NCBI GenBank assembly: GCA_025210335.1
Contig: JAOARY010000075.1
Coordinates: 1-64,000, forward strand
Origin: Peptostreptococcaceae bacterium
Lineage (GTDB): Bacteria; Bacillota; Clostridia; Peptostreptococcales; Peptostreptococcaceae
DNA length: 64,000 nucleotides
Direction: 5' to 3'
The notes under the pieces were generated by a model that searched no databases, was not told where the DNA came from, and worked only from the letters and a program-made list of their open reading frames with translations. A program made the translations under genes and the position numbers. Shown here piece by piece: positions 16,233 through 25,298 of the stretch (the first letter of the stretch is position 1; every line of letters begins with the position of its first letter).

Positions 16233-16261
16233 AAAAGCTTGGAGAATTCCAAGCTTTTTTT
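16233..16261 (+). terminator. Terminator of the nag cluster
   Basis: An 11-bp stem (16233-16243 with 16248-16258) with a GAAT loop and a T-run. Confidence 0.92.
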
Positions 16262-16382
16262 ATTTAATGAAATAGAAATTTGTGTTATTTTTTATTTATA
16301 ATAATATTACTAAAAAAGGTTTTAAATTCTAAATAAAGGGAAATAATAAAAATGATTAAAATTTTTATTATGGAGGTTTGAT

Positions 16383-17372
16383 ATGGATTATAAAAATCTT
16401 GTATTTGCAGGTGGCGGAGTAAAAGGAATCGCTTATTTAGGTTCTTTAGAAATTTTGGATAATAAAGATATTTTAAAAAATATAAAAAGAGTTGCAGGAA
16501 CTTCTGCTGGTTCAATAACTGCTTGTATAGTTAGTATGTATGATAATTATAAAGATATAAAAGCGGTAGCAGATAAAATTGATTATTCGAAAGTTCCAGC
16601 AGATGAAGAACATTATGAAACTAAAAAAACTTCAAAAGGATTTATAACTGAATTAGAACACCATGTAATGGAAAATCAATCTGTTGATAATATATATAGA
16701 TTATTAAAAGAATATGGATGGTATTCAAGTTCTTATGTATATAAATTTTTAAGAGAATCTATAGAAGATAGATTTAAGCAAAATAAAAAAGAATATACAT
16801 TTAGAGATTTTAAAAATAATAATATGAAAGATCTATATGTAATAGGAACGGATATGGTAAATAGATGTACAAGAGTGTTTTCTTATGAAGATACACCTGA
16901 TATAGAGGTTGCTAAAGCTGTTAGAATATCAATGTCTATACCACTTTATTTTGAATCAGAAATATCTGATTATAAAAATCTAAAAAATATAGTTTTTAGT
17001 GATGGTGGAGTTATGAGGAATTATCCTATAAATATATTTGATAAAGAAGCATATGAAATAAATTCTAAATTAGATGCAACTGGTAGAAATGAGGAAACTT
17101 TAGGGTTTAATCTTTATAGCCAAAAAGAATCTAAAGAGATAACCAATATAATAGAATATATAGAAAATCTATTTGATGCATTGCTTTCAGTTCAAACAGA
17201 TATGCTTATGAATAATGAAGAAGATATGAAAAGAACTGTTAATATAAATACTTTTAATATAAAATCAACTGATTTTGATATTAAGGTAAATGATCAAAAA
17301 TATAATAAATTATTTAATTCTGGTAAAGAAACAACTCAAAAATATTTATCAAATGTTCATGTACTAAACTAA
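16383..17372 (+). CDS. Patatin-like phospholipase
   Basis: A 329-residue patatin family hydrolase with the Ser-Asp dyad. The oxyanion loop GGGVKG (10-15), the nucleophile elbow GTSAGS (Ser41) and the DGG motif (Asp207, SDGGVMRN) are all intact, so it should be an active lipid acyl hydrolase. No signal peptide or membrane segment is visible, so the place of action is likely cytosolic unless exported another way. It stands alone with its own SD (GGAGG) and no obvious functional partner. The physiological substrate cannot be read from the sequence. Confidence 0.9.
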   Translation: MDYKNLVFAGGGVKGIAYLGSLEILDNKDILKNIKRVAGTSAGSITACIVSMYDNYKDIKAVADKIDYSKVPADEEHYETKKTSKGFITELEHHVMENQSVDNIYRLLKEYGWYSSSYVYKFLRESIEDRFKQNKKEYTFRDFKNNNMKDLYVIGTDMVNRCTRVFSYEDTPDIEVAKAVRISMSIPLYFESEISDYKNLKNIVFSDGGVMRNYPINIFDKEAYEINSKLDATGRNEETLGFNLYSQKESKEITNIIEYIENLFDALLSVQTDMLMNNEEDMKRTVNINTFNIKSTDFDIKVNDQKYNKLFNSGKETTQKYLSNVHVLN

Positions 17373-17504
17373 ATATAGTATGTAATCTAAGTTAATAGCT
17401 TAATAAGGCGATTTGTAATATATGATGTTATTTATAGTTAATTATAATAAAAATTTTTATATTTTTAAATTTGTTTTTAAATATTTTTTTAATTATAAAG
17501 AATA

Positions 17505-17532
17505 TTGACAAAATAAAAAAAATAAGTATACT
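17505..17532 (+). promoter_or_regulatory. Promoter of the deoC leader
   Basis: TTGACA (17505-17510), 16 bp, TATACT (17527-17532). Transcription would start near 17540, giving a leader of about 180 nt before deoC. Confidence 0.72.
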
Positions 17533-17539
17533 ATAATTA

Positions 17540-17660
17540 TAAATTAATAACATATGATTGTTTGACCAACGTTAAAAGGTTAGTCGGCTTTTATAGCTGC
17601 AAAGGTTTTGACACGATATTTCAATCGTCCTTATATTCATATTGGGGACGATTTTTTTAT
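17540..17660 (+). promoter_or_regulatory. Unidentified structured leader with terminator before deoC
   Basis: The leader contains GACCAAC...GTTAGTC (about 17563-17585, one mismatch), a short GCT/AGC hairpin, then ACGAT (17613-17617) that can pair with ATCGT (17624-17628). The latter overlaps the left arm of a terminator, AATCGTCC (17623-17630) with GGACGATT (17646-17653) and a T-run. The mutually exclusive pairs are the layout of an attenuator or riboswitch. I do not recognise its aptamer: it lacks the conserved cores of purine, SAM, preQ1, THF, c-di-GMP and T-box RNAs. Confidence 0.6.
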
Positions 17661-17667
17661 TTAAAAA

Positions 17668-17697
17668 TTTTATTAGGATTGTTTTTTTATTAGGATT
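17668..17697 (+). repeat. TTTTATTAGGATT repeat, upstream pair
   Basis: Two copies of TTTTATTAGGATT (17668-17680, 17685-17697) lie just before deoC. Two more follow the deoC stop (18382-18393, slightly variant and including the stop codon, and 18392-18404). The longer form TTTTATTAGGATTAA is shared across the gene, so deoC is framed by short direct repeats. Confidence 0.55.
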
Positions 17698-17723
17698 AAA
17701 ATTAAACAAAGGAGTGTTTTTTA

Positions 17724-18389
17724 ATGAACATAGTATCAATGATAGACCATACTATTTTAAAGCCTGATACTACTAAAGATCAGGTGAAAAAGATTTGTGA
17801 TGAAGCTAAAGAATATGGTTGTATGTCTGTTTGTGTAAACACATACTATACTAAATTTGTAAGCGAACAATTAGAAGGTTCAGATGTTAAAGTTTGTTCT
17901 GTTGTAGGATTTCCTTTAGGAGCAATGGATACAGAATCTAAAGCTTTTGAAACTAAACAAGCTGTTAAATTAGGTGCAGATGAAATTGACATGGTTATAA
18001 ACGTAGGTGCTTTAAAAGATAAGGACTATGACTATGTATTAAATGATATAAAAGCAGTAGTGGAAGCTTCTGGTTCTAAATTAGTTAAAGTTATATTAGA
18101 AAACTGTTTATTAACTAAAGAAGAAATAGTTAAAGCTTGTGAATTATCAAAAGAAGCTAAGGCTGATTTTGTTAAGACTTCTACTGGATTCTCAACTGGT
18201 GGAGCAACTGTTGAAGATCTTAGATTAATGAGAAAAACAGTTGGAGAAGAAATGGGAGTTAAAGCTTCAGGTGGAGTTAGAACTTTAGAAGATGCTAAGG
18301 CAGTTGTTGAAGCTGGAGCTAACAGAATTGGTGCTTCTGCAACAGTAGCAATTGCTAATGGTCTTAAAGATTCAGACTCAGATTATTAG
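17724..18389 (+). CDS. deoC: Deoxyribose-phosphate aldolase
   Basis: Cleaves 2-deoxyribose 5-phosphate to acetaldehyde and glyceraldehyde 3-phosphate in deoxynucleoside breakdown. The 221-residue class I aldolase has the Schiff-base lysine K151 in [14 protein letters not shown], the second active lysine K180 in VKASGGVRT and the EIDMVINVG block (Asp89). The SD (AAAGGAG) fits the ATG. No other deoxynucleoside genes (deoB, pdp, nupC) are adjacent, so control must come through its own leader. The codon pattern is that of a well-expressed gene. Confidence 0.97.
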   Translation: MNIVSMIDHTILKPDTTKDQVKKICDEAKEYGCMSVCVNTYYTKFVSEQLEGSDVKVCSVVGFPLGAMDTESKAFETKQAVKLGADEIDMVINVGALKDKDYDYVLNDIKAVVEASGSKLVKVILENCLLTKEEIVKACELSKEAKADFVKTSTGFSTGGATVEDLRLMRKTVGEEMGVKASGGVRTLEDAKAVVEAGANRIGASATVAIANGLKDSDSDY

Positions 18390-18417
18390 GATTTTATTAG
18401 GATTAAGGGGTTATTTT

Positions 18418-18448
18418 GCTTGGGAACTTTGTTTCCAAGCTTTTTTTT
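18418..18448 (+). terminator. Terminator of deoC
   Basis: A 10-bp stem (18418-18427 with 18431-18440, one G-U pair) with a 3-nt loop and an 8-T run. Confidence 0.92.
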
Positions 18449-18487
18449 CGAAAAATATAGTAGATATATACTATATTTTTTGTTTTC

Positions 18488-18575
18488 TTGATTAGAATTA
18501 ATTTATATTATATAATAAAGGTTGGACTATAGAGATTTAAAGTAAAGGTGGTTGTAAAAAGCGACCTTTTTTTAT
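18488..18575 (+). ncRNA. Candidate short RNA or attenuated leader
   Basis: TTGATT (18488-18493), exactly 17 bp, TATAAT (18511-18516) is a good promoter. About 25 nt past the expected start, AAAGGT (18544-18549) pairs with ACCTTT (18564-18569) and runs into seven or more T residues, a terminator-like end. The product would be a ~50-nt RNA, either a small RNA or the terminated leader of the downstream coiled-coil gene. I do not recognise a known class. Confidence 0.42.
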
Positions 18576-18644
18576 GTGAAGAATAAATTTAAAGTGGGAC
18601 ATTAATATATATAAGCAATTAGATTAATTGAGAGGATGTTTAGT

Positions 18645-19571
18645 ATGTGCAATTGGAAAGAGAATGTATCTAAATTAAAAGATGCTGTTTTAGTTTTGGA
18701 AAATGAATCTATAAAATTAAGAGATAAGATGGACGTAAGTGATGTTGACTTAAAAGATGAAAGAAGTAAATTATATTTTTTAAAGGATAAATCTTTAAAA
18801 TTATTATTTAAAACTTCTTATATGAGTCTTAATGGATATTATGAACAAATAATAGATTCGAATATTACAAAGATTTATTCATACTCATGTTTAGGAGATG
18901 AAATTCTTTCTGCTAAAAATATTTTTAGAAAGAAAACTTCTAAAATAGGTGAAATAGAAGGTAAGATAGAGGTAAAAGAATTAGAAATTAATATGACTTT
19001 AGATGAAGCAATAAAATTAGTTAAAGAAGTGTGTCATATAAATGAAGAACTTAAATTAGATCAAAAAGAATTTAAAAACAGAATCAAGCAAATAAGAGAA
19101 TACAAAAAAAATCCTTTGTCAAAAAAGATAGAGGTAGAAGTATGTGAGATAAAAGGTGATACAAAAGAAGTATTAAGAACTAATAATGAAATAAAAGAAG
19201 AAATAAAAATAGAAGAAACTAGTGAAGTTAAGGTAGATTCACAAACAGAAATAAAAGAAGTAAAAATTCTTGATGAATCTTGTGATTTTGAAATCGCAGA
19301 AACTAAATTAGTAGAAATAGATAGAATAAGACTTAGTGATGAACAAGAAATATTAAAAGAAAAACTAGCTCAAGATATTGTTAAATATCAAAATGAAATA
19401 GAAGATAAAGTAGCCAAAAACAAAAGAACTATTAAAGATATGGCTATAAATGTTGAAAAAGATAAAGAAGGTAGAAAAGTAGTATATAGATTAAGAGATG
19501 AAAAAGTACATAAATTCTTTGCTTTTGAAAACCTTGATTTAAATAAAGTTCATGTAAATATAGCTAAGTAA
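18645..19571 (+). CDS. Uncharacterised coiled-coil protein
   Basis: I do not recognise this 308-residue protein. It is highly charged, Lys/Glu-rich and without a signal peptide or membrane segment. Heptad-like stretches occur over residues ~5-60 and ~105-160, and a Glu/Lys-rich low-complexity linker at ~165-230. The C-terminal ~80 residues again look helical and end VHKFFAFENLDLNKVHVN. I start at the ATG 9 nt after GAGAGG; an ATG three codons earlier abuts that site. It lies alone between the deoC unit and a convergent lipid kinase gene, so context gives no function. Confidence 0.65.
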   Translation: MCNWKENVSKLKDAVLVLENESIKLRDKMDVSDVDLKDERSKLYFLKDKSLKLLFKTSYMSLNGYYEQIIDSNITKIYSYSCLGDEILSAKNIFRKKTSKIGEIEGKIEVKELEINMTLDEAIKLVKEVCHINEELKLDQKEFKNRIKQIREYKKNPLSKKIEVEVCEIKGDTKEVLRTNNEIKEEIKIEETSEVKVDSQTEIKEVKILDESCDFEIAETKLVEIDRIRLSDEQEILKEKLAQDIVKYQNEIEDKVAKNKRTIKDMAINVEKDKEGRKVVYRLRDEKVHKFFAFENLDLNKVHVNIAK

Positions 19572-19630
19572 TATTAGATTAAGATAAATTTAATCAATAT
19601 TATATTAATTTAGAAATTATTAAAAAAATA

Positions 19631-19680
19631 GGGGGTATCGCATTGAGTAATTTGCTTAATATGATACCCTCTTTTTATTT
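19631..19680. terminator. Bidirectional terminator
   Basis: GGGGTATC (19632-19639) pairs with GATACCCT (19663-19670) around a partly paired interior, followed by a T-run on the plus strand. It separates the convergent coiled-coil gene and the lipid kinase gene. Confidence 0.75.
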
Positions 19681-19692
19681 TTATATATTTTG

Positions 19693-20598
19693 TTATTGTA
19701 TTTCTTTTGGAATTACTATATTTAATTTATTTTTAGCGATTTTAAATTCACATGGGAAAAAGCCACCATGTTCACCATCTAGGTCTAAAATCAAATCATC
19801 ATTATTAATACATTCTACTTTGAGATAATCTGTTTGAAAATATAAAACATTATTATCATTTATATGTTCACCTGAAAAAAGCTTAAAAAACACTGATGCG
19901 GCACTTATAATAAATGATTTTTTTATTATACAGACATCAAAAAGTCCATCATCCAAACATGCTTTTGGTGCCATATTAGTAAAGCCACCAGCATTTGATG
20001 TATTTAAAATTAAAAATAAATAGGCATCTAAATCAAACTCATTTTCTTTGGTTGTAAATTTAAATTTAAGATCTTTAAATAATTGTTTAGGTACTTCGCT
20101 AATACCATGTGCATAATAAGCCAAACTACCAAGCATTGATTTATATTGCTTTGGAGTTGTTATTGCAATATCGGCAAGAAGTCCAGCCGCAGCAACATTT
20201 ATAAAATATTTTGAATTAGCCATACATAAATCTATATTTTGTACTTTAAAATCTTTAATAAGTTCATATAATTTATCCTCTTCTTTAGGTATTTTTAAAT
20301 AATTACCAAAATCATTAACTGTACCTGCTGGGATTATAAGTATAGGAACTTTGATATCGTTTACTGCCATTTTATTTATAACATTATGAATAGTACCATC
20401 CCCACCAACCGCAATATAAATATCATAAAAGTCAGCATTTTCTATTATAGCAGTATTTAAATCTAAATCATCGTCGATTTTATAAGATTTTACATTATGA
20501 AAAACATTATTTAATATTAATTTTCCAAGTACAGTTTCAAATTTTTTTAAAAAAGCACCTGTACCAGATTTTGGATTGAAAATAATTTTTGCATTCAT
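19693..20598 (-). CDS. Diacylglycerol/lipid kinase, YegS/BmrU family
   Basis: A 301-residue kinase of the DagK_cat family that phosphorylates diacylglycerol or a related lipid at the membrane surface. The motifs are IIFNPKSGTGAFLKK at the N-terminus, VGGDGTIHNVINKM near residue 65 and IPAGTVNDFGNYL near 90, followed by the family's beta-sandwich C-terminal half. Length and motif order fit the YegS/BmrU group. The SD GGGAG lies before the ATG. It is a single gene with a divergent fbp upstream. Its lipid substrate is not readable from sequence. Confidence 0.9.
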   Translation of the reverse strand: MNAKIIFNPKSGTGAFLKKFETVLGKLILNNVFHNVKSYKIDDDLDLNTAIIENADFYDIYIAVGGDGTIHNVINKMAVNDIKVPILIIPAGTVNDFGNYLKIPKEEDKLYELIKDFKVQNIDLCMANSKYFINVAAAGLLADIAITTPKQYKSMLGSLAYYAHGISEVPKQLFKDLKFKFTTKENEFDLDAYLFLILNTSNAGGFTNMAPKACLDDGLFDVCIIKKSFIISAASVFFKLFSGEHINDNNVLYFQTDYLKVECINNDDLILDLDGEHGGFFPCEFKIAKNKLNIVIPKEIQ

Positions 20599-20847
20599 AA
20601 ATAGAACTCCCTTATACTTTAATTGGACTTAATTTATATAAAATTTAATTAAAATAATATATAATTAGTAATTGTATTTAGTTTATTTTAACATCAAAAT
20701 TATAATTTTGTTATAGGAAATTTTTTATAATATAATTATTTTAATTTAAAATAGAATTAAATATTTTTTTAAGGGTAGATATATTTTGGGATATGTATTT
20801 ACTTGAAATAAAAAACAAAGGGAATAAAGAACAAAGGAGGATAAAAA

Positions 20848-22824
20848 TTGGTCAAAGATGTGGATTTAAAGGAATTAAAGCAACAATTAGATTATTTAAA
20901 AATCTTATCAAATCAATATCCAAACATTAGTAGTGTTTCAAGTGAAATAATAAATTTAAAGGCAATACTAAATCTACCTAAAGGGACAGAGCATTTTCTT
21001 ACTGATATTCATGGAGAGTATGAATCTTTTAGTCATGTATTAAGAAACGCATCAGGTGTTTTGAAATTAAAAATTGATGATATATTTAAAGACATGTGTG
21101 AAGAAGAAAAAAAGAGACTTGCAACTTTATTATATTATCCAGAACGTAAAATAGAAATGATAAAAAAAGAGAACAAAAATACAATTTTGTGGTATGAAAG
21201 AAAATTAGATCAACTTATTAGATTATGCAGAGTTGTGTCATCTAAATATTCAAGATCAAAGGTTAGAAAAGCGTTACCAAAAGATTTTTCTTATATAATA
21301 GAGGAATTACTTCATGAAGAACCTGATAGACTAAATAAAAAGAATTATTATAATGAAATAATAAAAACTATAATTGATATAAATAGAGCAGATGAATTTA
21401 TAATAGAGATTTGTAAGCTTATACAAAGGTTAGCTATAGACAGGCTACATATTGTAGGAGATATTTATGATAGAGGACCTGGTGCTCACATTATAATGGA
21501 AGATATTATAAAACATCATAGTGTAGATATTCAATGGGGGAATCATGATATTCTTTGGATGGGAGCAGCTTCAGGTTCTATTCCTTGTATATCTAATGTA
21601 ATAAGAATTTGTATGAGATATGCAAATTTAGAAACTTTAGAAGAAGGTTATTCTATTAATTTGCTTCCGCTTGCAAGATTTGCAATGGAACAATATGCTA
21701 AAGATCCTTGCGATAAATTCATGCCAAAAGTTTCAGAAGAAATTATAAGCAAAAAAGATAGAGTGCTTATAGCAAAGATGCATAAAGCCATATCTATTAT
21801 ACAATTTAAAGCTGAAGGGCAGGCTATTTTAAGTAATAGTGAATACGATATGGATGATAGATTATTATTAGATAAAATTGATTTAGAAAATAAAATTATA
21901 AAAATTGATAATAAAGAATATGAACTTGAAGATTCTAGTTTTCCTACTTTAGATATCAAAAAACCATATGAATTTAGCAAAGAGGAAAAAGAATTGATAG
22001 ATAAATTAAAGATGTATTTTTTAAATAGTGAAAAGTTTCAAAGACATATAAAATTTTTATTTTCTAATGGAAGTATATATTTAAGATTTAATAGAAATTT
22101 GATGTATCATGCTTGTTTACCTATGAATGAAGATGGTAGCTTTAGAAGTGTAAAAATTGGTGAATTTAGATACAAAGGAAAAGCACTTCTTGATAAAATG
22201 GATAAGCTAGCAAGGGAAGAATATTTTTTAAAGGAGTATGAAAGAGAAGAAGCTTTTGGTAGTGATTTTATGTGGTATTTATGGTGTAATAAAAATTCTC
22301 CGTTATTTGGAAAAGATAAAATGACTACATTTGAAAGATATTTTGTAAATAATAAAGAACTTCATAAAGAAAAGAAAGATCCTTATTTTAATTTTAGAGA
22401 GAAAGAAGAAGTTTGTAATATGATATTAGAGGAGTTTGAGCTTTCTAAAGATTATTCTCATATTGTAAATGGTCATGTGCCAGTAAAAGTTAAGAATGGA
22501 GAGAGTCCAATAAAAGGAAATGGAAAGTTGTTGGTAATTGATGGAGGATTTTCAAAAGCATATCAAAAAGAAACTGGGATAGCAGGATACACTCTTATTT
22601 ATAATTCATACGGGCTTAGATTAGCATCTCATCAACCCTTTATTTCAACAGAATATGCTATTAAGCATGAACAAGATATAGTATCAACGCTTAAAGTATT
22701 AGAAAAGATTCAAAGGAAATATGTTAAAGATACAGATATAGGGAAAGAAATAGATTCTCAGATAAAATTATTAAATAATTTATTGATAGCTTATAGAAAA
22801 GGTCTTATAAAAGAAAAGCTTTAG
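20848..22824 (+). CDS. fbp: Fructose-1,6-bisphosphatase class 3
   Basis: Gluconeogenic phosphatase of the Firmicutes-specific class III, 658 residues, the normal size. It contains the metallophosphoesterase motifs TDIHGEYESF near residue 50, VGDIYDRGPG near 205, WGNHDILWMG near 230 and NGHVPVK near 545. The start is a TTG 7 nt after AAAGGAGG, as no ATG fits. It stands alone, with a 250-nt AT-rich spacer to the divergent lipid kinase gene. This class is a good taxonomic hint for Bacillota. Confidence 0.96.
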   Translation: MVKDVDLKELKQQLDYLKILSNQYPNISSVSSEIINLKAILNLPKGTEHFLTDIHGEYESFSHVLRNASGVLKLKIDDIFKDMCEEEKKRLATLLYYPERKIEMIKKENKNTILWYERKLDQLIRLCRVVSSKYSRSKVRKALPKDFSYIIEELLHEEPDRLNKKNYYNEIIKTIIDINRADEFIIEICKLIQRLAIDRLHIVGDIYDRGPGAHIIMEDIIKHHSVDIQWGNHDILWMGAASGSIPCISNVIRICMRYANLETLEEGYSINLLPLARFAMEQYAKDPCDKFMPKVSEEIISKKDRVLIAKMHKAISIIQFKAEGQAILSNSEYDMDDRLLLDKIDLENKIIKIDNKEYELEDSSFPTLDIKKPYEFSKEEKELIDKLKMYFLNSEKFQRHIKFLFSNGSIYLRFNRNLMYHACLPMNEDGSFRSVKIGEFRYKGKALLDKMDKLAREEYFLKEYEREEAFGSDFMWYLWCNKNSPLFGKDKMTTFERYFVNNKELHKEKKDPYFNFREKEEVCNMILEEFELSKDYSHIVNGHVPVKVKNGESPIKGNGKLLVIDGGFSKAYQKETGIAGYTLIYNSYGLRLASHQPFISTEYAIKHEQDIVSTLKVLEKIQRKYVKDTDIGKEIDSQIKLLNNLLIAYRKGLIKEKL

Positions 22825-22928
22825 AAAATTTTATATGATAAAAAATTCTTTGTTTGAAATAAATATATATAAAATTTATAATGAATATAGGGAGTTTTTA
22901 TAAACTGTAGCAATATGGGGTGGGTTTT

Positions 22929-24017
22929 ATGAGATTATTGCCACTAAATGCAATAGTAGAAGGTAGTTATTTGGGGAAGAGTATATACAACGAATATGGA
23001 AATGTCCTATTAAGAGAAAATGAGATTCTAACTCAAAGTAGAATTAACAATCTTAGATTAAATGGTTTTACGGCTGTTTATATTAGAGACGAATATTCAA
23101 ATGAGATAATAGAAGATATAATAAAACCTGAGATAAAATCTAGAGCTAGATTGAATTTGGTAAATACATTTAAAACGATTTCGAATTTGGATGATTCAAA
23201 AGATGTAAATGTAAGGAGATTAAATCAGCAGATAAAAAACTTATCAAAAGTTGCACATGATATAGTTGATGAGCTTTTTTATGAAAAAGATTTGATGGTG
23301 AATCTGGTAGATATAAAATCAGCAGATAATTACACTTATATGCATAGTTTAAGTGTAGGAATATTATCTTTAGTAACGGCAATTTCTATGGGATTTAATA
23401 AATATGATTTATATGATATATCAATAGGAGCCTTACTTCATGATGTTGGTAAAATATTTATACCTAATGAAATTTTAAACAAAAAGGATAAGTTAACAAA
23501 AGAAGAGTTTGAAATTGTTGCAAATCATCCTAAATTGGGTTTTGATTATCTTACGAAAAATACTAATTTGAATTTAAATATAAGAAGAATAGTACTTGAA
23601 CATCATGAAAATGAAGATGGCAAAGGATATCCAAATCAAAAAAAATCAAATGAAGTACATGAATATTCAAAGGTAGTTGCTGTTGCTGATGTTTATGATG
23701 CTTTGACATCAAATAGACCATATAGATATGGGATGCTACCAAATCAAGCCATAGAATATATGATGACTCTTTCTGGGACTAAATTTAATTGCCTTTTAAT
23801 AGATAGTTTTATAAAAAAAATTGTTCCTTATCCTGTTGGAACAATTATAAAGCTTAGCAATAATAAGATTGGAAAGGTTATAGAGATAAATAAAAAATAC
23901 CCATTAAGACCAAAAGTACAAATAATAAAAGAAAAATTTTTGACAAATGAAATAATAGATCTTTTATCGTCAAAGTCTATGAATATAATAATAAAGGATG
24001 TTGTTTATAATATATAA
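22929..24017 (+). CDS. HD-GYP domain c-di-GMP phosphodiesterase
   Basis: A 362-residue cytosolic protein. Residues ~1-120 are an uncharacterised N-terminal region, and ~125-310 are an HD-GYP domain with HDVGKIFIPNEIL, HHENEDGKGYP and the later DVYDALTSNRPYR. All signature residues, including the GYP triplet, are present, so it probably degrades c-di-GMP and opposes the GGDEF proteins near the left end. I choose the ATG after GGGGTGG over a GTG three codons earlier. Its last six codons and stop belong to a 54-bp sequence that is repeated intact at 25299-25352. Confidence 0.9.
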   Translation: MRLLPLNAIVEGSYLGKSIYNEYGNVLLRENEILTQSRINNLRLNGFTAVYIRDEYSNEIIEDIIKPEIKSRARLNLVNTFKTISNLDDSKDVNVRRLNQQIKNLSKVAHDIVDELFYEKDLMVNLVDIKSADNYTYMHSLSVGILSLVTAISMGFNKYDLYDISIGALLHDVGKIFIPNEILNKKDKLTKEEFEIVANHPKLGFDYLTKNTNLNLNIRRIVLEHHENEDGKGYPNQKKSNEVHEYSKVVAVADVYDALTSNRPYRYGMLPNQAIEYMMTLSGTKFNCLLIDSFIKKIVPYPVGTIIKLSNNKIGKVIEINKKYPLRPKVQIIKEKFLTNEIIDLLSSKSMNIIIKDVVYNI

Positions 24018-24033
24018 GCAACATCCTTTTTGA
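23993..24033. terminator. Bidirectional terminator in repeat copy 1
   Basis: AAAGGATGTTG (23993-24003) pairs with CAACATCCTTT (24019-24029), followed by T-runs. The loop contains the end of the HD-GYP gene. It serves that gene on the plus strand and the cohesin/dockerin gene on the minus strand. Confidence 0.85.
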
Positions 24034-24050
24034 TTTGATTTATTTTTTTA
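23997..24050. repeat. 54-bp direct repeat, copy 1, with terminator
   Basis: Identical over 54 bases to 25299-25352. It starts inside the last codons of the HD-GYP gene and contains its stop codon and the terminator stem (GGATGTTG with CAACATCC) plus the T-rich tail. Its last three bases supply the stop codon of the minus-strand cohesin/dockerin gene. The two copies bracket 1.25 kb holding only that gene. Confidence 0.95.
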
Positions 24051-25190
24051 ATAATTATTAGGTTGATAATTGTTATTTTCTAAAATTAGCTTTCCTATTT
24101 CTAAAAGATCTAGGTTGTTGATATTGCCATCTTGAATTATATCTGTATTATAAACTAATAATTCTTGAGAATTTGGATTTTTATTTAGATGTCTAGCATC
24201 AATTCCTAAATCAAGTAGTGTAAATTCTCCACTTTTATTAACATCTAATAATTCAGATTCTTCTATTATTATAGTAGTTTCTCCACATTCATTTTCTGTT
24301 AACTCTTTTTCCATTTCAATTCCATCTGTAACTCGTCCTTTATTAATATTAACTAAAGCTTCTCCTACATCGATTCCCTTGAATTTTAATTTTAATAATA
24401 TTTCTTTTTCTTTAATTATATATGATTCACCTTGACTTGCAATTATAAACCTTAATTCACCATCATTTTTTAAATCTTTAACTAATTTCATTCCAGGAAT
24501 TTCTTCACTACCTAAGTATTCTAATTTTTCACTATCATAGTTAATTCTTATATCTTCAGCTGTTATATCATTGATATTATCTATAGTTAAATTAACATTT
24601 ACATCTTCATTTAACTTTATTACACTTTTTTCTGGCTCTACATCTAAAACTTTATTGTAAAAAGAATTATCGTAATCTAATACTTCCCCATTTCTTATTT
24701 GAAAAGCATCAAAACCGTAGTATGATTTACCTCCATAATTTCCATAATATTCTCCAAATTTTATACTAACATTATGTACTTTGTTTTCTAAATCTTCTTT
24801 TTTATATCCTAAACTAACACTATTATAAGTTCCATAAGTTCTAAATTTTTCAGTTTTTCCATCTATCGTAACTATATACTCAGCATTATTGCTACTTCCT
24901 TCAAAGATGATTCTTAAACCATCACCTTTAAATGTAAATCTTAATTCTTGTTTAGCTACTTGATCTTCATCTAATACTATAAATTGTTCTGCTGCTTGTC
25001 TACTCCACTGACCATCACCGATATTTAAAACCTTATCTTCATTATCTGGAACTAACCAATCCCAACCTTCTTCATTATAAGTAACATAATCACCAATTTC
25101 AATTGCAAATGCCTTTTCTTTGCTTATAATAAATATGCAAATAAAAAAAGTTAGTGCAATTAAATTTTTTGAAATATTTTTCTTAAGCAT
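24048..25190 (-). CDS. Secreted cohesin/dockerin-like protein
   Basis: A 380-residue exported protein. A signal peptide (~1-29, LIALTFFICIFII then AFA) precedes an N-terminal beta-rich module (~30-165) resembling a small glycan-binding domain. A cohesin-like module (~180-300, VNVNLTIDNINDITAEDIRI) follows. The C-terminus has two dockerin-like calcium repeats (DVNKSGEFTLLDLG and DIIQDGNINNLDLLEI). Type I dockerins bind cohesins of cell-surface or cellulosome-like complexes, so an adhesin or matrix role is inferred. The gene is bracketed by a perfect 54-bp repeat and its stop codon is supplied by copy 1, so it may be a recent insertion or slightly trimmed. Confidence 0.72.
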   Translation of the reverse strand: MLKKNISKNLIALTFFICIFIISKEKAFAIEIGDYVTYNEEGWDWLVPDNEDKVLNIGDGQWSRQAAEQFIVLDEDQVAKQELRFTFKGDGLRIIFEGSSNNAEYIVTIDGKTEKFRTYGTYNSVSLGYKKEDLENKVHNVSIKFGEYYGNYGGKSYYGFDAFQIRNGEVLDYDNSFYNKVLDVEPEKSVIKLNEDVNVNLTIDNINDITAEDIRINYDSEKLEYLGSEEIPGMKLVKDLKNDGELRFIIASQGESYIIKEKEILLKLKFKGIDVGEALVNINKGRVTDGIEMEKELTENECGETTIIIEESELLDVNKSGEFTLLDLGIDARHLNKNPNSQELLVYNTDIIQDGNINNLDLLEIGKLILENNNYQPNNY

Positions 25191-25298
25191 AAAATCTCCC
25201 CTTTTAGTTATATTTTTAATCTATTTTATTCTAACACTAATTTATTTATAATTCTTCCTTTTTATACAAATTAAACCCTTAGAACTATATATAAAAAA

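Noticed and set aside
19643-19828. Plus-strand frame of 61 codons at 19643
   Set aside because: It covers the terminator and the antisense of the lipid kinase C-terminus; no coding support.
24048-25190. Insert as an insertion sequence
   Set aside because: There is no transposase and there are no terminal inverted repeats; only a 54-bp direct repeat frames the gene.
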